Source: Combretum micranthum
Taxonomy: Eukaryota; Streptophyta; Magnoliopsida; Myrtales; Combretaceae
DNA: 64,000 nucleotides
Direction of reading: 5' to 3'
Assembly: GCA_024138025.1 (NCBI GenBank)
Contig: JAMXBD010000111.1
Span: 868,001 to 932,000, forward strand
The notes beneath the pieces are model-generated. The model saw nothing but the letters and a program-made list of their open reading frames with translations. It did no database searches and had not been told where the DNA came from. Position numbers and translations under genes: made by a program. Of this stretch, positions 44,558 to 58,921 are shown piece by piece (positions within the stretch are counted from its first letter, which is position 1; every line of letters starts with the position of its first letter).

Positions 44558-47500
44558 ATCTCTTAGTTGAATTGCACTAACATTGTCTCTTGTAGAAATG
44601 AGATTAGTGTTTTTTATTAAACTTGTTTTTTCAAGACGCGAAGTTAGTGCAATTCTACATAAACAAGTTTAGTCACTTATTAGTTCGTTTCTTCAAAAGA
44701 CAGGTTTAAGTTGCCCACAATTGAAATTATTTTTGCTCGGTGTATTTCCACAATTATTTATTCATTTTTTATTTTTTATTTTTATTTTTAAGTAGTAATA
44801 ATAATTCAAAAGAAATAAAATTTTATTCTCTCTCTCTATATATATGTATATATATGATATTCTAAATAGTAAACAAGATGTAAGTTTTCCTTTTTTCTAA
44901 ATTTATAAAAAAAAAAAAGATTTGATTGTTTATTAGTGACGTTTACTTTAAATTAATGTTACAAATTAAAATACATTTATGCATGTAAACTTTAATTGCA
45001 AATGTTATATATAATTATATTTTTTTTTATGACATTTCATTAATTTTTCAGCCATTTCAACGAAGAGTGGAGATTCGAACCTAATACCTCTCAATTAATA
45101 GAGTAGGACTAATGCTACTACACTTCAAGATAATTGGCAATTTGCAAACTTGATGAAAAGTAAATTTTTTGGTGAAGTAACAAGTAATAACGCAATCGAT
45201 GTGTTCTTTAATTTCGTTGGTGTTGAAGCCACCAACTGCATCGTTGATTGTTAATTGTGATAGCTACTAATGCTACAAAGTTCGTTGAGATGTATTTAAA
45301 GTTGGCAGGACCGCAGAGACTCGTTTTAAAGAGAATTTCTAGGATGAACGATAGCAGCTATTTTATTTTGAGCCACTGGATTGCAATTTAAAGAGAGAGA
45401 GAAGAAAAATAATTATTTAGGAGATTCACCGTGTTACTCTTTGACGGGCAGCCCTGGGGGTATCCCACGAGTTTGATTTTTTTTTCCATTATTATTTTTA
45501 ATTATTTTATCGTATTTAAACAAAAGTTAGATTCTTTAATTGTTTCTTGATTTCTTTGTTTCGCTAATATGGCCTAACGAGTTATTGAAAATTTGAAATA
45601 CGAATTGGGATAACCGCAGCAGTCAATCTAAAAGAAGAATATAGTTGTAGAAATTTACAATTATGTTTAGAACTCTATTCCAAAATTGAAAATCCTAAAG
45701 AAGCTTATTGCTTCCAACTTGATTTTCATGTATAATTGATTATATATAATAAAAATTATAAGATCAACTTTTAGCTTACATTTTGGTCTTAATGAGGAGG
45801 TACACAGGGGTAAAGTATATTTGAATAATTTTTAAACTACTTCAATATATATAATGCCTTCCGTTTTTTAACTGACTAGGCTAGGGTTCATGATGTCTAC
45901 TTGTAGTTTACTTTGAGATTTCAACCTAGTTATCTACCAGATGGGTTTGTACGGTTCATCCTCTCATCAGCAAGAGTAATGAGCACAATAATGTGCAGTT
46001 GATGGCTATGATATAACGCAATGATCTCTGCAACGAATTGCATTTAAATGGTGTTCCCATGTGTCCACTTTCTTTTTTGTTTTCTTTTTTTATTTTTTTC
46101 TGATGCTTTCCTTTTGCTAAATGGGTGCATTTTACATATCTACGGAGCAATCTTGTGGAGCAGATTTTTGTTTAGGTTTTATCGATGGTTTTAAGAATAG
46201 TTAATATGATTCAGTTTTCTTATTGAATCAAATCATGTTGAAATATGGTTTACAACCCGTTCACTTAATATGATTAATTATTCATTTTGACATCATTCCA
46301 AGTGAAGCTGCTGTTAGGTATTCACTTGAAGAAAGTAGTAATTACTTAATATGAATAGTAATTAATATGTTCATCTCATGAATTGCCATATTCTTGTTGA
46401 AATAACGTAATATTATAGATATTTTACCTTTTGTCTTAATAATATTTATTTTATATAAAGTGAACGTTGTAATATCCATTATAAAAATTATAGTTTTTAA
46501 ATTTTTTTTTTTTGCCATACCGTAAAATTATAGTTTGGTTATGTGGGATTCATAAAGTAAATAAATAACCTATTATCTAAAAATAATTTATGCATGATGT
46601 GAAATCATCTTACAATGCACGTACTAGATTCATTTAATAATGATATTGCATTGATACCACGTAAAAGATTCATGAAGTCAATATAGATATAATTAAGGAA
46701 GTCCAATGTTATCTTGACAACTCAGTTTATTTATGATGGTAACTTATAACTTTAACTACCAAATTTAATTGTAAGTAAAACATTACTTTTCTTTTTAAAA
46801 CAATTCAATTTAAATTTTCTTGTTTACATGATTGATACTTTTCAATACTTCAACTTGCTAAGAAATATTTTAAATCATACGAGACAAGTTAAAAAAATTC
46901 TATGTGAAATCCACTAATTTAAAACTCACCAAAATATCTAGATTAAATTTCAGGGTTAATTATTTAATTAATGTTATTATTATACAAAATTAAAATACAT
47001 AATAGTAGGCTTGACCTAAAAACAATATTTTACAAATCGACTTTCTACAACTTTATAAAAAATTACAATTTCTACAAAATAAAATCCATATTGTTTATGC
47101 TGGCATCTCTTCGCTGAGTGATATAAGAAGGCAAGAATGCTTTTAAATATCATCTATAGGTAGGTATAGGCATTATTTCCCCCCACCCCCCACCTCCTCC
47201 GCCTCTTCTGGAGTACACAGTTTGCTGCACAAATAAATGGACATAATGAGAGGGACCTATCGCGTTTTACTTTTCGTCATCTCAAATTTAATTCGGATAT
47301 TTGTACGTTTTGTAGTATGTTATATTATATTATATATATAACAAACTTCTCTTTATACCTCTATCATGTCTTATTGTCTATATTATTCAATGATGGATCT
47401 TTTAATTTACCTTCTCTGTGTTCACATCAATGCAAGTTCTTAGTGCTTGTATGATAAATAATTAAACGTAATAAAAAGTAACATTATAATAATATTATAA

Positions 47501-49159
47501 AATATTTTTAGAAACTAACTAATCTCAATTACTGATAATTTGTAATTCAAATCATCATGTAACTAGAGAACTGTACAACAAGTGGACACAGCCTCCGAAA
47601 TTAGGAAAAGGAGATGCAACAATTAGTGCATTGTCTAAACTATTAGTTAGATGTCGACAGACTATTAAATATAGCTTTATCCTTTTATAACTAGGGAAGA
47701 CGTAGAATATATATACATATATATATATATAATATAAAGTTATAGATGTGCGAAATAACAAATTTGAAATTTAAAGGATACATAACTAATACTTTAGTAA
47801 CGAGTATTTATTGGGTATGACAAGGTACAGGTTTGTATAGGTGGCATGTAAGTATCGTAATAGAATATTCACATGCATGATGGTATTATGGATATTTTCT
47901 AAAATAATTATTAATTATATTTTAAACACAATAAATATATAGATATAAGTTATTATTATTTACACATCATATTTACTTAACATGTGATATATAATACCTA
48001 AATTAGTTATGGATAGATATATTGTCTAAAGATTAAACTTATTTTAGTTCTATCCTGCCCACAATGAGGGGTGAAAAAGAAAGCCTAATATTTGGAAAAG
48101 TTTGGCGCTGGCTTCTATAAATCGAGTGGGACAGAGATGGGATACCATCTTATAAAAGAACATGCATGGTTCTGATGTCTCAATGGAAGCAGGCAAGGCA
48201 TGATGACTTTAAATTAAATTAGATGATTCATCAAATTATACTTATAATATGTATTATTTGATGTTTTGAGATCGAAATCTCAAATGTTTAGTGATTGTGC
48301 ATCCATCTCCCAACCAGACGGATGGATTGTTATAATGTGAAAAATAGTACATAAAGTTAAAAAAAAATTAATAAGGTATTTAAAATTTGATTTTAAACAA
48401 TTTGATACATGAAGTAAATTTTCACGAATATTTCTTTTATCTAAAGAAAATTCAATCAGATAAGAAAAATGTACGTAAAATCTTACTTCGGATAGTAACT
48501 GATTTAAAACCAAAAGTTAAGGTATTTGATTGAATTTTTTACAAAAATTCATATATCATTTTTTGTGGTAACCTTATGTAAATAATGATGGTCAATAAAG
48601 AAGGCAGTTAGAAAAAGAAGTAAAACAAAAGATAAGTACTTATACATAGAAATTTTAATGAACTTGGTATCAAAAAAGTATAGAAGGAAGCACCCAAATT
48701 TATTATGTCGGATAATAGGTATAAGTGTTGACTCCCTCTTGTAACTAAAATTCTTTATTTACAGGTCCCACTATAATTTAAGGTAAAATAGCATATGAAA
48801 AAACAAAAAGACAACAATATTTGACAGGATGGTCTCTTTCCAATCGATCATCTGCTAAAATGCAATCATCTAAGTTGATCAGTGTTTGTCATATTTGATA
48901 TATAAAAATGAATTCGAAATGGAATCGTGATCTCAAAGTTCCATTTTCACTTTTATATTTTCATTTTTTTAAAATCATAATCACGGTTTTTAAAAATTGA
49001 CAATTTTTACTTTAAAGGGGAATTCGATTCTAATTTTGAAAAAGTGAATTGTAATTCCATTCCACCTCATGAATTATTACTATTATAATTATCTTATTAT
49101 TCTCTTATATATTTATTATTTAGATTTATTAGTGAGCATAATTTTTGTCAAATACTATA
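44558..49159. other. AT-rich intergenic DNA
   Basis: About 4.6 kb without a recognisable gene on either strand. It holds CT and TA runs near 44827-44860 and a C-rich stretch at 47180-47205 (CCCCCCACCCCCCACCTCC). A segment around 48890-49065 has mirrored GAATTC/GGAAT-type words typical of hAT-like MITEs, next to the left LTR of the gag-only element. Confidence 0.45.
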
Positions 49160-49616
49160 TGATGCAAGTGATAAACATCTATACCGTTGGCCTACAAAGA
49201 AACGCTGCCGACCTTGGAAGAAACGCCTGTGTTGGAGCCGACCTACATTGCTAACGGTTTCATCTTTTGAATTTTCAAATCATCAGGATTAATTACAGTC
49301 TACTAGTTTTTATTACTAGTCAACTTATTTATTTGTATTTATTATTTTCCTTTTTTTAGATTTATATCTATTATTTGTCTTTATTATTAGTCAATATTGT
49401 ATTTATTATTTTGCCTTTTTAGGATTTTCATGTAATAGTTAAAATAGGTCTTTAGGCTTGTCTTTATAATGACGACTAATATTTTGACATCTTTGATATT
49501 GAGTTGAGGAGATTTTCTCTAAATTTGCAATTGCTTACCAATTGCGTGATTAAGTTCACGTTTTAAAATCAATCATCGAATTGGTTTATGTTATTCAACG
49601 CTTCTGTACTGCATCA
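49160..49616 (+). repeat. 5' LTR of gag-only element
   Basis: Direct match to 50832-51278 with moderate divergence. The 3' copy lacks or alters several short segments. Confidence 0.82.
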
Positions 49617-49617
49617 G

Positions 49618-49632
49618 TTGGTATCAAAGAGG
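49618..49632 (+). other. PBS of gag-only element
   Basis: TTGGTATCAAAGAGG lies just after the LTR and is of the initiator tRNA-Met type with changes at the 3' side. Confidence 0.65.
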
Positions 49633-49642
49633 GTAAAATCCT

Positions 49643-50862
49643 GTGGAGATATTGATAGACTGCAGAATAGGAGGCGGGCGTATTCCTAATAGTGTTTGGA
49701 ATACGAAAGTCCTATGTTGCGGGCAACCGGTACGAAGGGTGGTGTTGAAGAACATGGATCAAATATTCCGACGTATGGAACATCACTTTGATGACCTGAT
49801 CGATCGATCCAACCAACAGGAACATGAATGGTTATAGGAGACGACTAAGGGCAAAGTATGCTTGCAGTGATCCTGTTGTCAGACTTGTTGCTGCAAATAG
49901 GTGGGCATAGATCTCAGATGAAGCTTCTGATGAGGACGGTGAGTTTTTGTTTGAAGGTAGACAACCACGAAGGAGATACAATGATGGTGGCAGCAGATAT
50001 TGAAGGGGCTATTATAGGTATGATCAAAGAGACTATGATAATTTCTGCCAAAGTATAAATATTCCATATTTTAGTGGAGAGTTAGGGATTAATGATTTTA
50101 CTAGTTGGATTGACAAGATTGAGTGGATTTTTAAACATATAGAAATTCCTAAAGAGAGAAGGGTAAAATTAATAGCTTATAGATTGAAAGGTTATGCTTC
50201 TGCTTGGTGGGAGAGGTTACACAAAAGGTTAAGTCGTGAAGGAAAAACACTTGTTAGGATATAGTTTAAGATAAAGATATTATTAGAGGATGAATTTCTA
50301 CCTCTTGATTATGAGGAAATCATATCTCAACAGGACTAAAGGTGTCATCATGAAAAGAAATCAATGCATGAATATCTTGCATAGTTTATGGCATTGATGC
50401 AAAGTAATGATTTGAAAGAGGAAAAGGTTCCTAATCCAAAAGAAAATGGGAAAGAATACATAGAACAGACTCCTACAGTAGAAGAAAAACCTGTGGATGA
50501 GAAAATTGAACATCCACAAGTTATTTCCACTGAACCTGATAAAAAAGGAATTAGTTCCTAATGTACATCTTGTAATTGTCACAGAAGATATTGAGACTCT
50601 TGGAGTCGTTGAAAATAAACCTATGAAAACACTGATACAAGAGAAGAAACCAAAAGTAGAAGCGATCATAAAAGAAGAAAAGAAGGAAGGCAAGAGGGAT
50701 TCTCCTATTGGGATTTGTCATTCTATTGATCGAAATGGACATGTTGCTGATCTTTTTCAATTCCATCATGATGATTCTCTAATATATCCAGAAGAGAACT
50801 TGGGGTTGAGTTCTTCTCAGGTGGGAGAGGATGATGCAAGCGATAAACATCTATATTGCTAG
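49643..50862 (+). pseudogene. Decayed gypsy-type gag with pol-tail end
   Basis: The N-terminal part (49756-49836) reads MDQIFRRMEHHFDDLIDR and then breaks up. The gag core is clear at about 50073-50262: FTSWIDKIEWIFKHIEIPKE, RVKLIAYRLKGYASAWWERL and HKRLSREGKTLV, the Retrotrans_gag pattern of Ty3/gypsy. After more stops, an open frame (50497-50862) is rich in Lys and Glu and ends with DDSLIYPEENLGLSSSQVGE, which resembles the very end of gypsy pol. So gag seems joined to the pol tail across a large deletion. No ORF is intact. Confidence 0.75.
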
Positions 50863-51278
50863 CCTACAAAGAAATTCGCCGATCTTGGAAGAAACGCCAC
50901 CAGTGTTGGAAGATATGTCGTTGGTGTTGGAGCTAACTTATAACACTGAAAATTTCGTCTTTTGATTTTTCAAATCATCATCATTAATTATAGCCTTCCA
51001 GTTTTTATTACTAATCAACTTATTTATTTGTATCTATTATTTGTCTTTATTATTAGTCAATATTATATTTATTTTTTTACCTTTTTAGGATTTTCATGTA
51101 ATAATATAAATAGGCCTTTAGACTTGTCTTTGTAATGACAACTGATATTTTTCTTTGATATTGAATTAATAAGATTTTCTCTGAATTTGCAATTGCTTAG
51201 CAATTATGTCATTACATTCACATTTTGAAATCAATCGTTGAATTGGTTTCTGTTATTCAACGCTTCCATGTTACATCA
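50832..51278 (+). repeat. 3' LTR of gag-only element
   Basis: Starts TGATGCAAGCGATAAACATC, ends TTACATCA. The host DNA to the right (CATACCAATTTCATTGC) is rich in ATTCC words. Confidence 0.82.
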
Positions 51279-51720
51279 CATACCAATTTCATTGCATTTC
51301 CTGATGTACCCAACAAATGAAAAAACTTATCATTCCACTACTCATTTCATTCCATTCCAAATGATTCATTCATACCATACATAATTTTATTTTTTAACAT
51401 TATAATTTTTGTTGGATTCATATTTTTCATAACACCTAATTTTTAATGTGTTAGCAACTCACCACTTAAGACTCAAAACCTGCTAATTTTGCAATAAGTT
51501 TAATAATAACTCAAAAATCACACATTAAATAAGTTAATTGATTAAGTTTAATTGTAAAACTTCACAAAATCTAATTGGATAAACCAAGTTTAACTTAAAC
51601 CTAGCCTAAAAACATCATAGCAAAATCATAATAAATAGCTCAAACCATTGTTCATCTAGTAGTATGCTAAAAAGTCAGCCTCGCTATCGTTTTACGCATA
51701 ATTCGCAAAAACATCGTAAT

Positions 51721-52466
51721 TAAGGATGCAATCGGGGTGGGTTTAAGAAGGATGATATAAAACCCGAACCCAACCCAACCCAACCCACCCCACTTCCTTA
51801 TAAGGAATTCTAAACCCGACCTCAAATCATATAGGATTTTCATTATCATATCTATACCCACCCCTATAAGGTTTTGGATCGATTTGAGCCAACCTAACCA
51901 ACTCGAAATCCTATAGGGTCTTTCTATCTTTTTTTTTTTTTTAATCTTTAAGGTTATTTTTTCTTGGTATTAATTTTTTAAAGGCTTTAAGTAAAGGTAA
52001 TAGAATTAGAAATCACTCATTTAATCTTCTTGCTCATTTCAATTTAGAAAAAAGGGAAGAAAAACATGTTAGATAACATTTGTATTGTACATCACAAAAT
52101 CTAGACTAGTATATTCTATAGAGATAACATAAACTTAGAAAATATGCATGCATGAATTGTTCAAACATCTAATCAAAATTATAAAAATACCATCATATTA
52201 AGTAATCCATACAATTATCTTCTACTAAAATTATGTTTCAAGAGATTTTGCTTCTTAAGACTTCTTTTTTTAGTTTGAAATGATTTTTTTTATAATTATT
52301 TTATTGTAATTTATTAGCTTAAGTTTCTCATCAGGTCATAACTATGACCCATGGCCCAAACCTAAACCCTATAGGATCATAAATTTTTTCCCAAACCCTT
52401 CCCAAAACCTTATATGGTTTTTAGCGATCAAATATCCTAAAATGACATCGCTTACTTGTATCCCTA
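51721..52466. mobile_element. Possible degenerate non-autonomous hAT-like element
   Basis: The ends TAAGGATGCAA (left) and, reversed, TAGGGATACAA (right) match 9 of 11. The left part is rich in CCCAACCC words with inverse GGGT partners. No clear 8-bp duplication. No coding capacity. Confidence 0.3.
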
Positions 52467-53790
52467 ATCATTGCTAGTTAAAATCAAAGACCATTGGTTC
52501 GTCACTTGCTCTTGATAAAGAGTAAAAAAGGTTGAGCGGAAGCCTAATACAAAAAAAAAAAAAAAACAACACTTACATGCACATGTTCAAAGCATAGTCA
52601 AAACTCACAAGCAACATGGCAATAGATGCAACAAGCACATAATTTTAATTTTTATCTTAATCATTCACCCAACACAGTCTAGGATTATTTGTAACTAATA
52701 CTGAACTTAGAGTAAGCTCATGACTCTAGAAACCGTATAAATATTTAAATATAAGTATATAATGTTGGATACTCTCCAACACTAATTCCAAAACCAATTC
52801 CCCTAAATTTACCCATATCCTTTCCAAATGTAACTTTACACAGGGATAACACCACACACGAATCATTGGGATGCCACTTTAGCATCATCGGTACTCTCGG
52901 TCCCCAGCTAAGATAAAAAAAAAAAATCATAGACAAATATCAATTAGTCAAATTAAAGGTTCTACCTAACAAGCACAATCATTAAACAAGATATTAACAT
53001 GACTGAACTGAGAGACTAAAATCGAACTATTACAATCGGGAAAACTTGATAACAAGGATGCATTAAACTCAACACTAACTCATCTAGAAAGATATACACA
53101 CCTAAGACCTGGAAGGTCACTAAACTATCTATAACGTTTAAGCTATTTAATTATCTTAGTTATTCTAAAGACACTAATTTGGTGAAAACAAGGTTTATAT
53201 TAGTTAAACAAATTAAAAGAGGTTCACATGGTTGAACAAGACTTATTTAAAAACATTCCATAACACTTCATATCGACTAGCTAGTATATTCTATATCGGC
53301 AAGCCAGTATATCAAAGGCTGCTATGCCCACTTGGAACGTACCGACTAAACAATATGTTCTATATTGGTAAGCCGATACACATAACTCATCTAACCACCC
53401 CCTTCCCCTCCTCCTCCTTTTCCTTAACTCAGTCTATTGCATATTCTTCCATGAAAACTTTAGTTTTTATCAACAACATCGCTCTAAATCTCTAAAACCA
53501 TGATAAAATATAAAAATAACACAATTCATGAACAACTTACATGAAATTCAACGATTGTTCTTCTTCTTTTTCACAACTCACAACCTAACAAACAAGAATT
53601 GTAATTACACCTCATAAAGCAAACCATAATTTTGATCTTAAACATAATGAAAACATGTTACATGATCACTTATTGTAAAATCCAATTGAAATTGCTATGG
53701 AATCCCCCATTTGACTAGAGCACAATTGCTCTCAACACTTGATAATTATAGGTCTTATCTCTTAGTGTTGTTTCTCTCTTATAAATCATA
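52467..53790. other. Intergenic DNA, no gene seen
   Basis: AT-rich. Two short copies of a (T/C)TCTATAT(T/C)GG(C/T)AAGCC(A/G)(G/A)TA word occur at about 53288 and 53359. No protein family is recognised. Confidence 0.4.
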
Positions 53791-55989
53791 CAAGAACTAT
53801 GATACCCTAAAGGGTACCCTAAATGTGACAGCCAGTCATACTCAATATTAAAGATTATGAATGACTACCTTAGTCATGCAAAAACGTTGATATCGGGTAT
53901 AAACATTGACATCCGGTATAAGGCATACTTTCACAATCATAGAGGACCATACTTTGAAACAAGTAATTTAAGAAGATATAAATAATAACAAGCAAGATGG
54001 AAATCGTAACGCGTTACTTAATTCAAAATAATAGGAGTTTTACAAGTACTAAGGGAGCATACCCCCATAATATATATAAATATATATACACACACACACT
54101 TAAGCTCCACAATTCTAAATTTTCAAAATAAAATGGGAGTTTTCCTTCGAAGTCTAAGTCTACTTCTAGGCCATGACTTCTGCCAAAAGCTCCTTTAAGC
54201 TAAAAGTCTAGACCTATGAAAAGTATCATAAGGGCTTCAACCACAAAAAAAGGAACTGCAAAAGATATATAAGGGGTGTAAGCTTATTTTCTTAGTAAGA
54301 AATATTCACATAACAATGTACTCGTTTCAACAAAATCAAACAAGTTAATTATATAAACATATATAATGCAATAGACACCTAGGCAAACAATATACATGAT
54401 TAGCCAGAAATCATATGTTGAATGGATTTACGCCCTCCATTCAGGGTTAGGTGTTCCAAACTCATACGACCAGTTCACAAATAATAAAATTTTGTAGTTC
54501 TTTAGAGCTACTACTTGCCTTTAAAATGTAGTTCATACAGGCTCCTATGTGCTAAGAAATTAATGCAGATGTTCAGGCCCATGTGTACCTCACTACTATA
54601 CTCTTGTCCCACCAAGGGTATAGTAATGAATGCAATGTAACTCACTTTATGATATGCATGAGTTCATTTACTTAGATTCTTTTAACATAATAATAAGTAT
54701 CTTAGTGACGATCATAGAATTGGCAGATACTTCAATATAATACTAAAGCAACAATGTAATTACTGGAAATTCCAGCATCGATATACTTAGTATCACTTCA
54801 ACCAAAATTATAAGGCACATGTACTTTTCAATTTTTATCTTTCCTATTCTAGTGCTACTAAACTACAGGCAAAAGCATAAGTACGAAAATCAAGGAAATA
54901 AACTCACTTAGCCATAATACGGGTAATTCACTAATCGTAGTAGTCGTTGGGGTAGGAGACTTCTCCTTCCTCGTCACCTAAACAAGAGAAATACCCATAA
55001 TAATTATTTTATGGAAATTTTACTTAATCTTTCTAATTCTATTTCATCATCTTTGTTGAAAACCAGATTATGGGCCATAACTTGCATATTTTAACTCGGA
55101 ATTTCGCATTTTAGTAGTTGTTTTCTACCTACTCAAAAAGATCTATCTATTTCTAACGTTATCTTTAATATTTAAAGTCACTTGGATTCTAGAAATGGTT
55201 GGTACAGATTTAACTCAAAAATTCTAGCCCTTAAATTGTAAGTTTTCTAAGTCTTACATCATCCAAAATCCCATAACAAGCACATAGATATTTATATAGT
55301 TGAAAAATCCTTTTAATACACATATAAACTCATATTATATGCATGATTCTAGTGGTGTTGTATTAACAATGATTCTTCATAAAACAATTTATTTTAGGAG
55401 TTTGAAGGATGAAGTTTACAAAATCTCCCTCTAAGTGATTGGAAAGAGAAATGAAATTTTTGAGTTTGTTACAAGGAAGTGCCTATTTTTATATTTTTTT
55501 AACTTCTTAAAAATAAATTTACTTCTTAAAATTTGGTTCTTTATGTTATCTATCAATTTTTATCTTCTAAGTGGATTTTTAACTAGTGAGTTCTTCTTAA
55601 ACTTGATTTAGAAAAATTGTTTGGTTCTTAGTGTTTCTTAAGGTGTTGTTGTAATCTTATAAATAAATTTTTAAGAAAAAATTGCATAACAAAGAATTTA
55701 CCAACCTTAAAACTTATAAAAATTTACTTTAATAATTGTAGTTGAATCATTATCCTATATTCTAGTGAAAATTCCTCTCAAGTGTCAAAATCATGTTTCT
55801 TAAGAATTTTAGTCCTATCACTAAGGGAAAGAAAATATCTTCTTTTATATCTTTGAAATTTTATTAAGACAATAATATTATGATCATGCATAAATATAAA
55901 CTTGTAGTTATGTTGCATAAAAAAAAATAATTCGTATTGAAAATAAAAGACATAGAAAACTAAATAAGCATATGTGTAAAATCAAGTAT

Positions 55990-56255
55990 TGGGAAGTCTT
56001 AGCTTATATCAAGGCTTCCTAGAACTTAGATATAGACAAGTTCCATAAAGAGAAAAAGAAAAGCATAAGAAATCTTAGCAGGAAGAAAAAAAAGAAAATT
56101 ATGGAAGTCTTAGATTTTTATTCAAGTCTTCTCGGACTTATAAATTGACAAGTTCTATAAAGAAAAAAAAAAAAAGAGAAAAGCATAGGAGTCTTGGATT
56201 TATATCAAGGCTCCCCCAGACTTAGATTATGACAAGTCTTAAAGAAAAAGAAGAA
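55990..56255. repeat. Three tandem units of ~105 bp
   Basis: Units begin near 55994, 56107 and 56192. Each has GTCTTAG or GTCTTGGATTTATATCAAG, a CTTCCTAGA/CTCCCCCAGA-like word, ACTTAGAT-like text, GACAAGTT and then an A/AG-rich run with AAAAGCATA. Confidence 0.65.
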
Positions 56256-56803
56256 AGACGTTTCAACTTGATGAGGACAAGTTTAATACTAGAATGACTA
56301 GTCTTAATTATTTGCATGAAATAAATAAATGTGGAAGAAAATAAAATCATAAATAAAAAGTTAGATTAGTGAGCATTAGGCTCTAAAAATATATATACAT
56401 ACTTATACTTAATAATAGATAGGCGTTAGATTATGAGTAAAACTAAAACATGAACATAACAACATTTATAAATAAACATGGTGTTGAACAAGACATGAAC
56501 AAGTTGTTATTTCCATAATTTCTTCCCTAGCATAAAGCTCATGGGGTTTTAAAAATCAAAATAACAAGGTGTTTATATTATGTTAACATGAAGAAAGGAT
56601 GGGTTTAAACATTTACCTAAGGCATATGGTGATGGAAGATGTTTGAGGATAGATAGATGAAAGAAAAATTGGTAGAAATTGTATGGGAAAGGGGGAGAGA
56701 GTGTCACGGTTTTGTAGCAGGGAAAGAGAGAATTTGTGAAGTGAATTTGCAAGAGTTTTTTTAAGGTTTAGAAAGTGTGTGTAAAGAATGATGAAGGGAT
56801 AGA

Positions 56804-56813
56804 GTATTTATAG
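56804..56813 (-). promoter_or_regulatory. TATA box, minus strand
   Basis: The minus strand reads CTATAAATAC, followed by a pyrimidine-rich leader. It probably belongs to the LTR-like remnant. Confidence 0.4.
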
Positions 56814-57508
56814 AGTTATGGAGTGAAAATTAGTGTGAATAAAATTAAATAAAAATGAAATAAAAATAGATATAGAGAAGGACATGAGGCATCGATTTTG
56901 AGCATGTGAGAGGGAGAAATTAATTAAATTTATATTTTTATAATGAAAAGTAAGTAATATATAATATATGATATGTATAAAGTTTTATGAGGAAAAAATG
57001 TAAGAGATAGGTGTGAAAGAGTATAAGAATAAGTAGTAAGAAAAAATAGAGATAGTGAAATAGTAATGAATAGTAACTTGAATAGTAGCAAGATCAAATT
57101 AATACTGGTAATAAAGAAAATACGCGTAAACGGATTATATCTGATATTTTTAGAAATAAAAAATCTCTAAAACTAATATTTTACGAATCCTTATCTTATT
57201 ACGAGTCTAAATATATTATCAGAATATTTTTACCATTTTGTGTGTCCGGACCTTGATTTAAAAAACTGATCTTGTTAGGATCTGAAACGAACTAAATGTT
57301 GACGAATCTAATCTTTTTAGTCTTTACTATATTATTACGGAGTATAATATATGATTATCTCATTTTTATTGTTCAAGAGTTTCGAGCGCGGAATGCTGGA
57401 TCTAAATTCACTAGGATTTTTTATTGACTTAGTTTACTTTATGGTTTCCGGTTGACTTCCGATTCTAGGGTTTAAACATAAAACTTAGCATAAAATCTAG
57501 GGGTTTAC

Positions 57509-58921
57509 AAGAACAATAGGACAACTCACCTTGATCTCCTAAATATTTTTCTAGAGAGTTTTCAATAGAGAGAATCCTTGGAGGTTTTGACGAGATGCAG
57601 AAGCAAAATACGCGATAATGAGGAATGGATGATTATGCATAATAGGCATCCTAGATCTTTTAAGGAGAGATCATATTGCCCTCTTATTTTTCTAACAAAT
57701 GACATTCTCTACCTCTTATTATAAGCAAAATAATTTCATATTACATTTTTAGACTTCAACATGTAAGTCATACTTCAGTACACAGCATTTTTAAATATCT
57801 AAAATTATAAATTAACTCCATCGATTAAAGTGTCAAAAAATATAATTTGTGGGACATAATAAAGCGAATTCGATGTTTAATATCCGAAAAAGCTTAGATA
57901 TGGTTGAATCTTTACATTTCTACTTCGGTTTTTGCAAACTTAATAGTTTACGAGAAAGAGATGCAGGTAGCATTCAATTAAATTAATTTTAGGAGCAAGC
58001 TATCTGGTTCCTAAGTCAATGAAGCAAACCCCATATCTCATTACCATGCACTATGCTTTAGATTTTATTTTGGCCAAATGCTAACCATGTATCATATATA
58101 GTCATACATAAATTATCATTTTAATTTCAGAATTTTTAATATAACTTTATAGTTTAAAGTTGAAAAAAAAATATTGTTTTATATAATAAAAACAAGATGT
58201 TTAATTTTTGTCGCATAATTATTTAATAATTTTTAGAATTCAAACGTGGATGCAGTAACTCTATTTGCTTTATTTTTGTGATAGCTTGTTCGGCTAATGT
58301 TTTTATAGTTAATGGAAAAAAATGGAAATTAAAAAAAAAGGTTAAAAGTTCTCAAAAGAATTCCAAAAAATATGGAATCGTGTCTTTAAAACATGATTTT
58401 AAGTGCAATAATTTTGGGATTTTTTCCTACAACTTCCTATCCTCATAACTTTTTAAAATTTCATTTTCCCCAACCCCTTTTTTTAAAGAAGTGGAATATA
58501 AGAGTAATCGTATTCATAAATCTATTATTGTGTTCATTTGTATAAATTATTACGGTGTTTAGGTTTACAAAATTGTTATCCAATGCACTTTTTGTTGCTA
58601 TCAATATTTAATTTATTTTCTATGACCTATTTTTATATCTAAGGAATAAGTAATCTTTAGTTTATTTTTAAATAATATATTTTTATGTCCATTCATAAAA
58701 ACCTAGCCTAGTAATTAAATCCTGTAGGCTACACTTTGAAATGCAATTGTAGGCCATTATTCTCGCGCTCTCGATAGTTCCATTTTGGGGATATATCAAA
58801 TTTGGTATTTAATTTTTTTTATAAGATTCTATTTGGTATTTGAACTTTAAATTAATCAATTTAATATTTTTAGTATCAATGGATGTAAGGATTCAATTAT
58901 GGCCATCACGTGCGTGCCAAG
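57509..58921. other. Intergenic AT-rich DNA
   Basis: No gene or clear element ends are seen. Confidence 0.4.

Larger units (their letters stand above)
49160..51278 (+). mobile_element. Short gag-only LTR retrotransposon (TR-GAG type), 2.1 kb
   Basis: LTRs of about 457 and 447 bp (49160-49616 and 50832-51278) begin TGATGCAAG and end with (GCATCA/ACATCA). A PBS, TTGGTATCAAAGAGG, follows the first, and a purine-rich GGTGGGAGAGGA precedes the second. The 1.2-kb interior encodes only a decayed gag and a pol-tail-like end. Protease, RT, RNase H and integrase are absent. Such gag-carrying, non-autonomous elements are known as TR-GAG in plants. The flanking 5-mers (CTATA, CATAC) do not match. Confidence 0.8.
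53791..57508 (-). mobile_element. Possible long LTR remnant, minus orientation
   Basis: On the minus strand this would start TGTAAACCCCTAGATTTTA at 57508, a start seen in many gypsy LTRs. It has a TATA box (CTATAAATAC, about 56804-56813) followed by a CT-rich leader and a donor-like TTAG/GTAAATG near 56619. It contains a three-unit repeat (55990-56250). Its far end resembles the segment at 59815. No coding region was found. Boundaries are uncertain. Confidence 0.35.

Noticed and set aside
50361..50769. Phe/Ser-rich minus frames over the gag-only element
   Set aside because: Antisense of the Lys/Glu-rich gag/pol tail; composition artefact.
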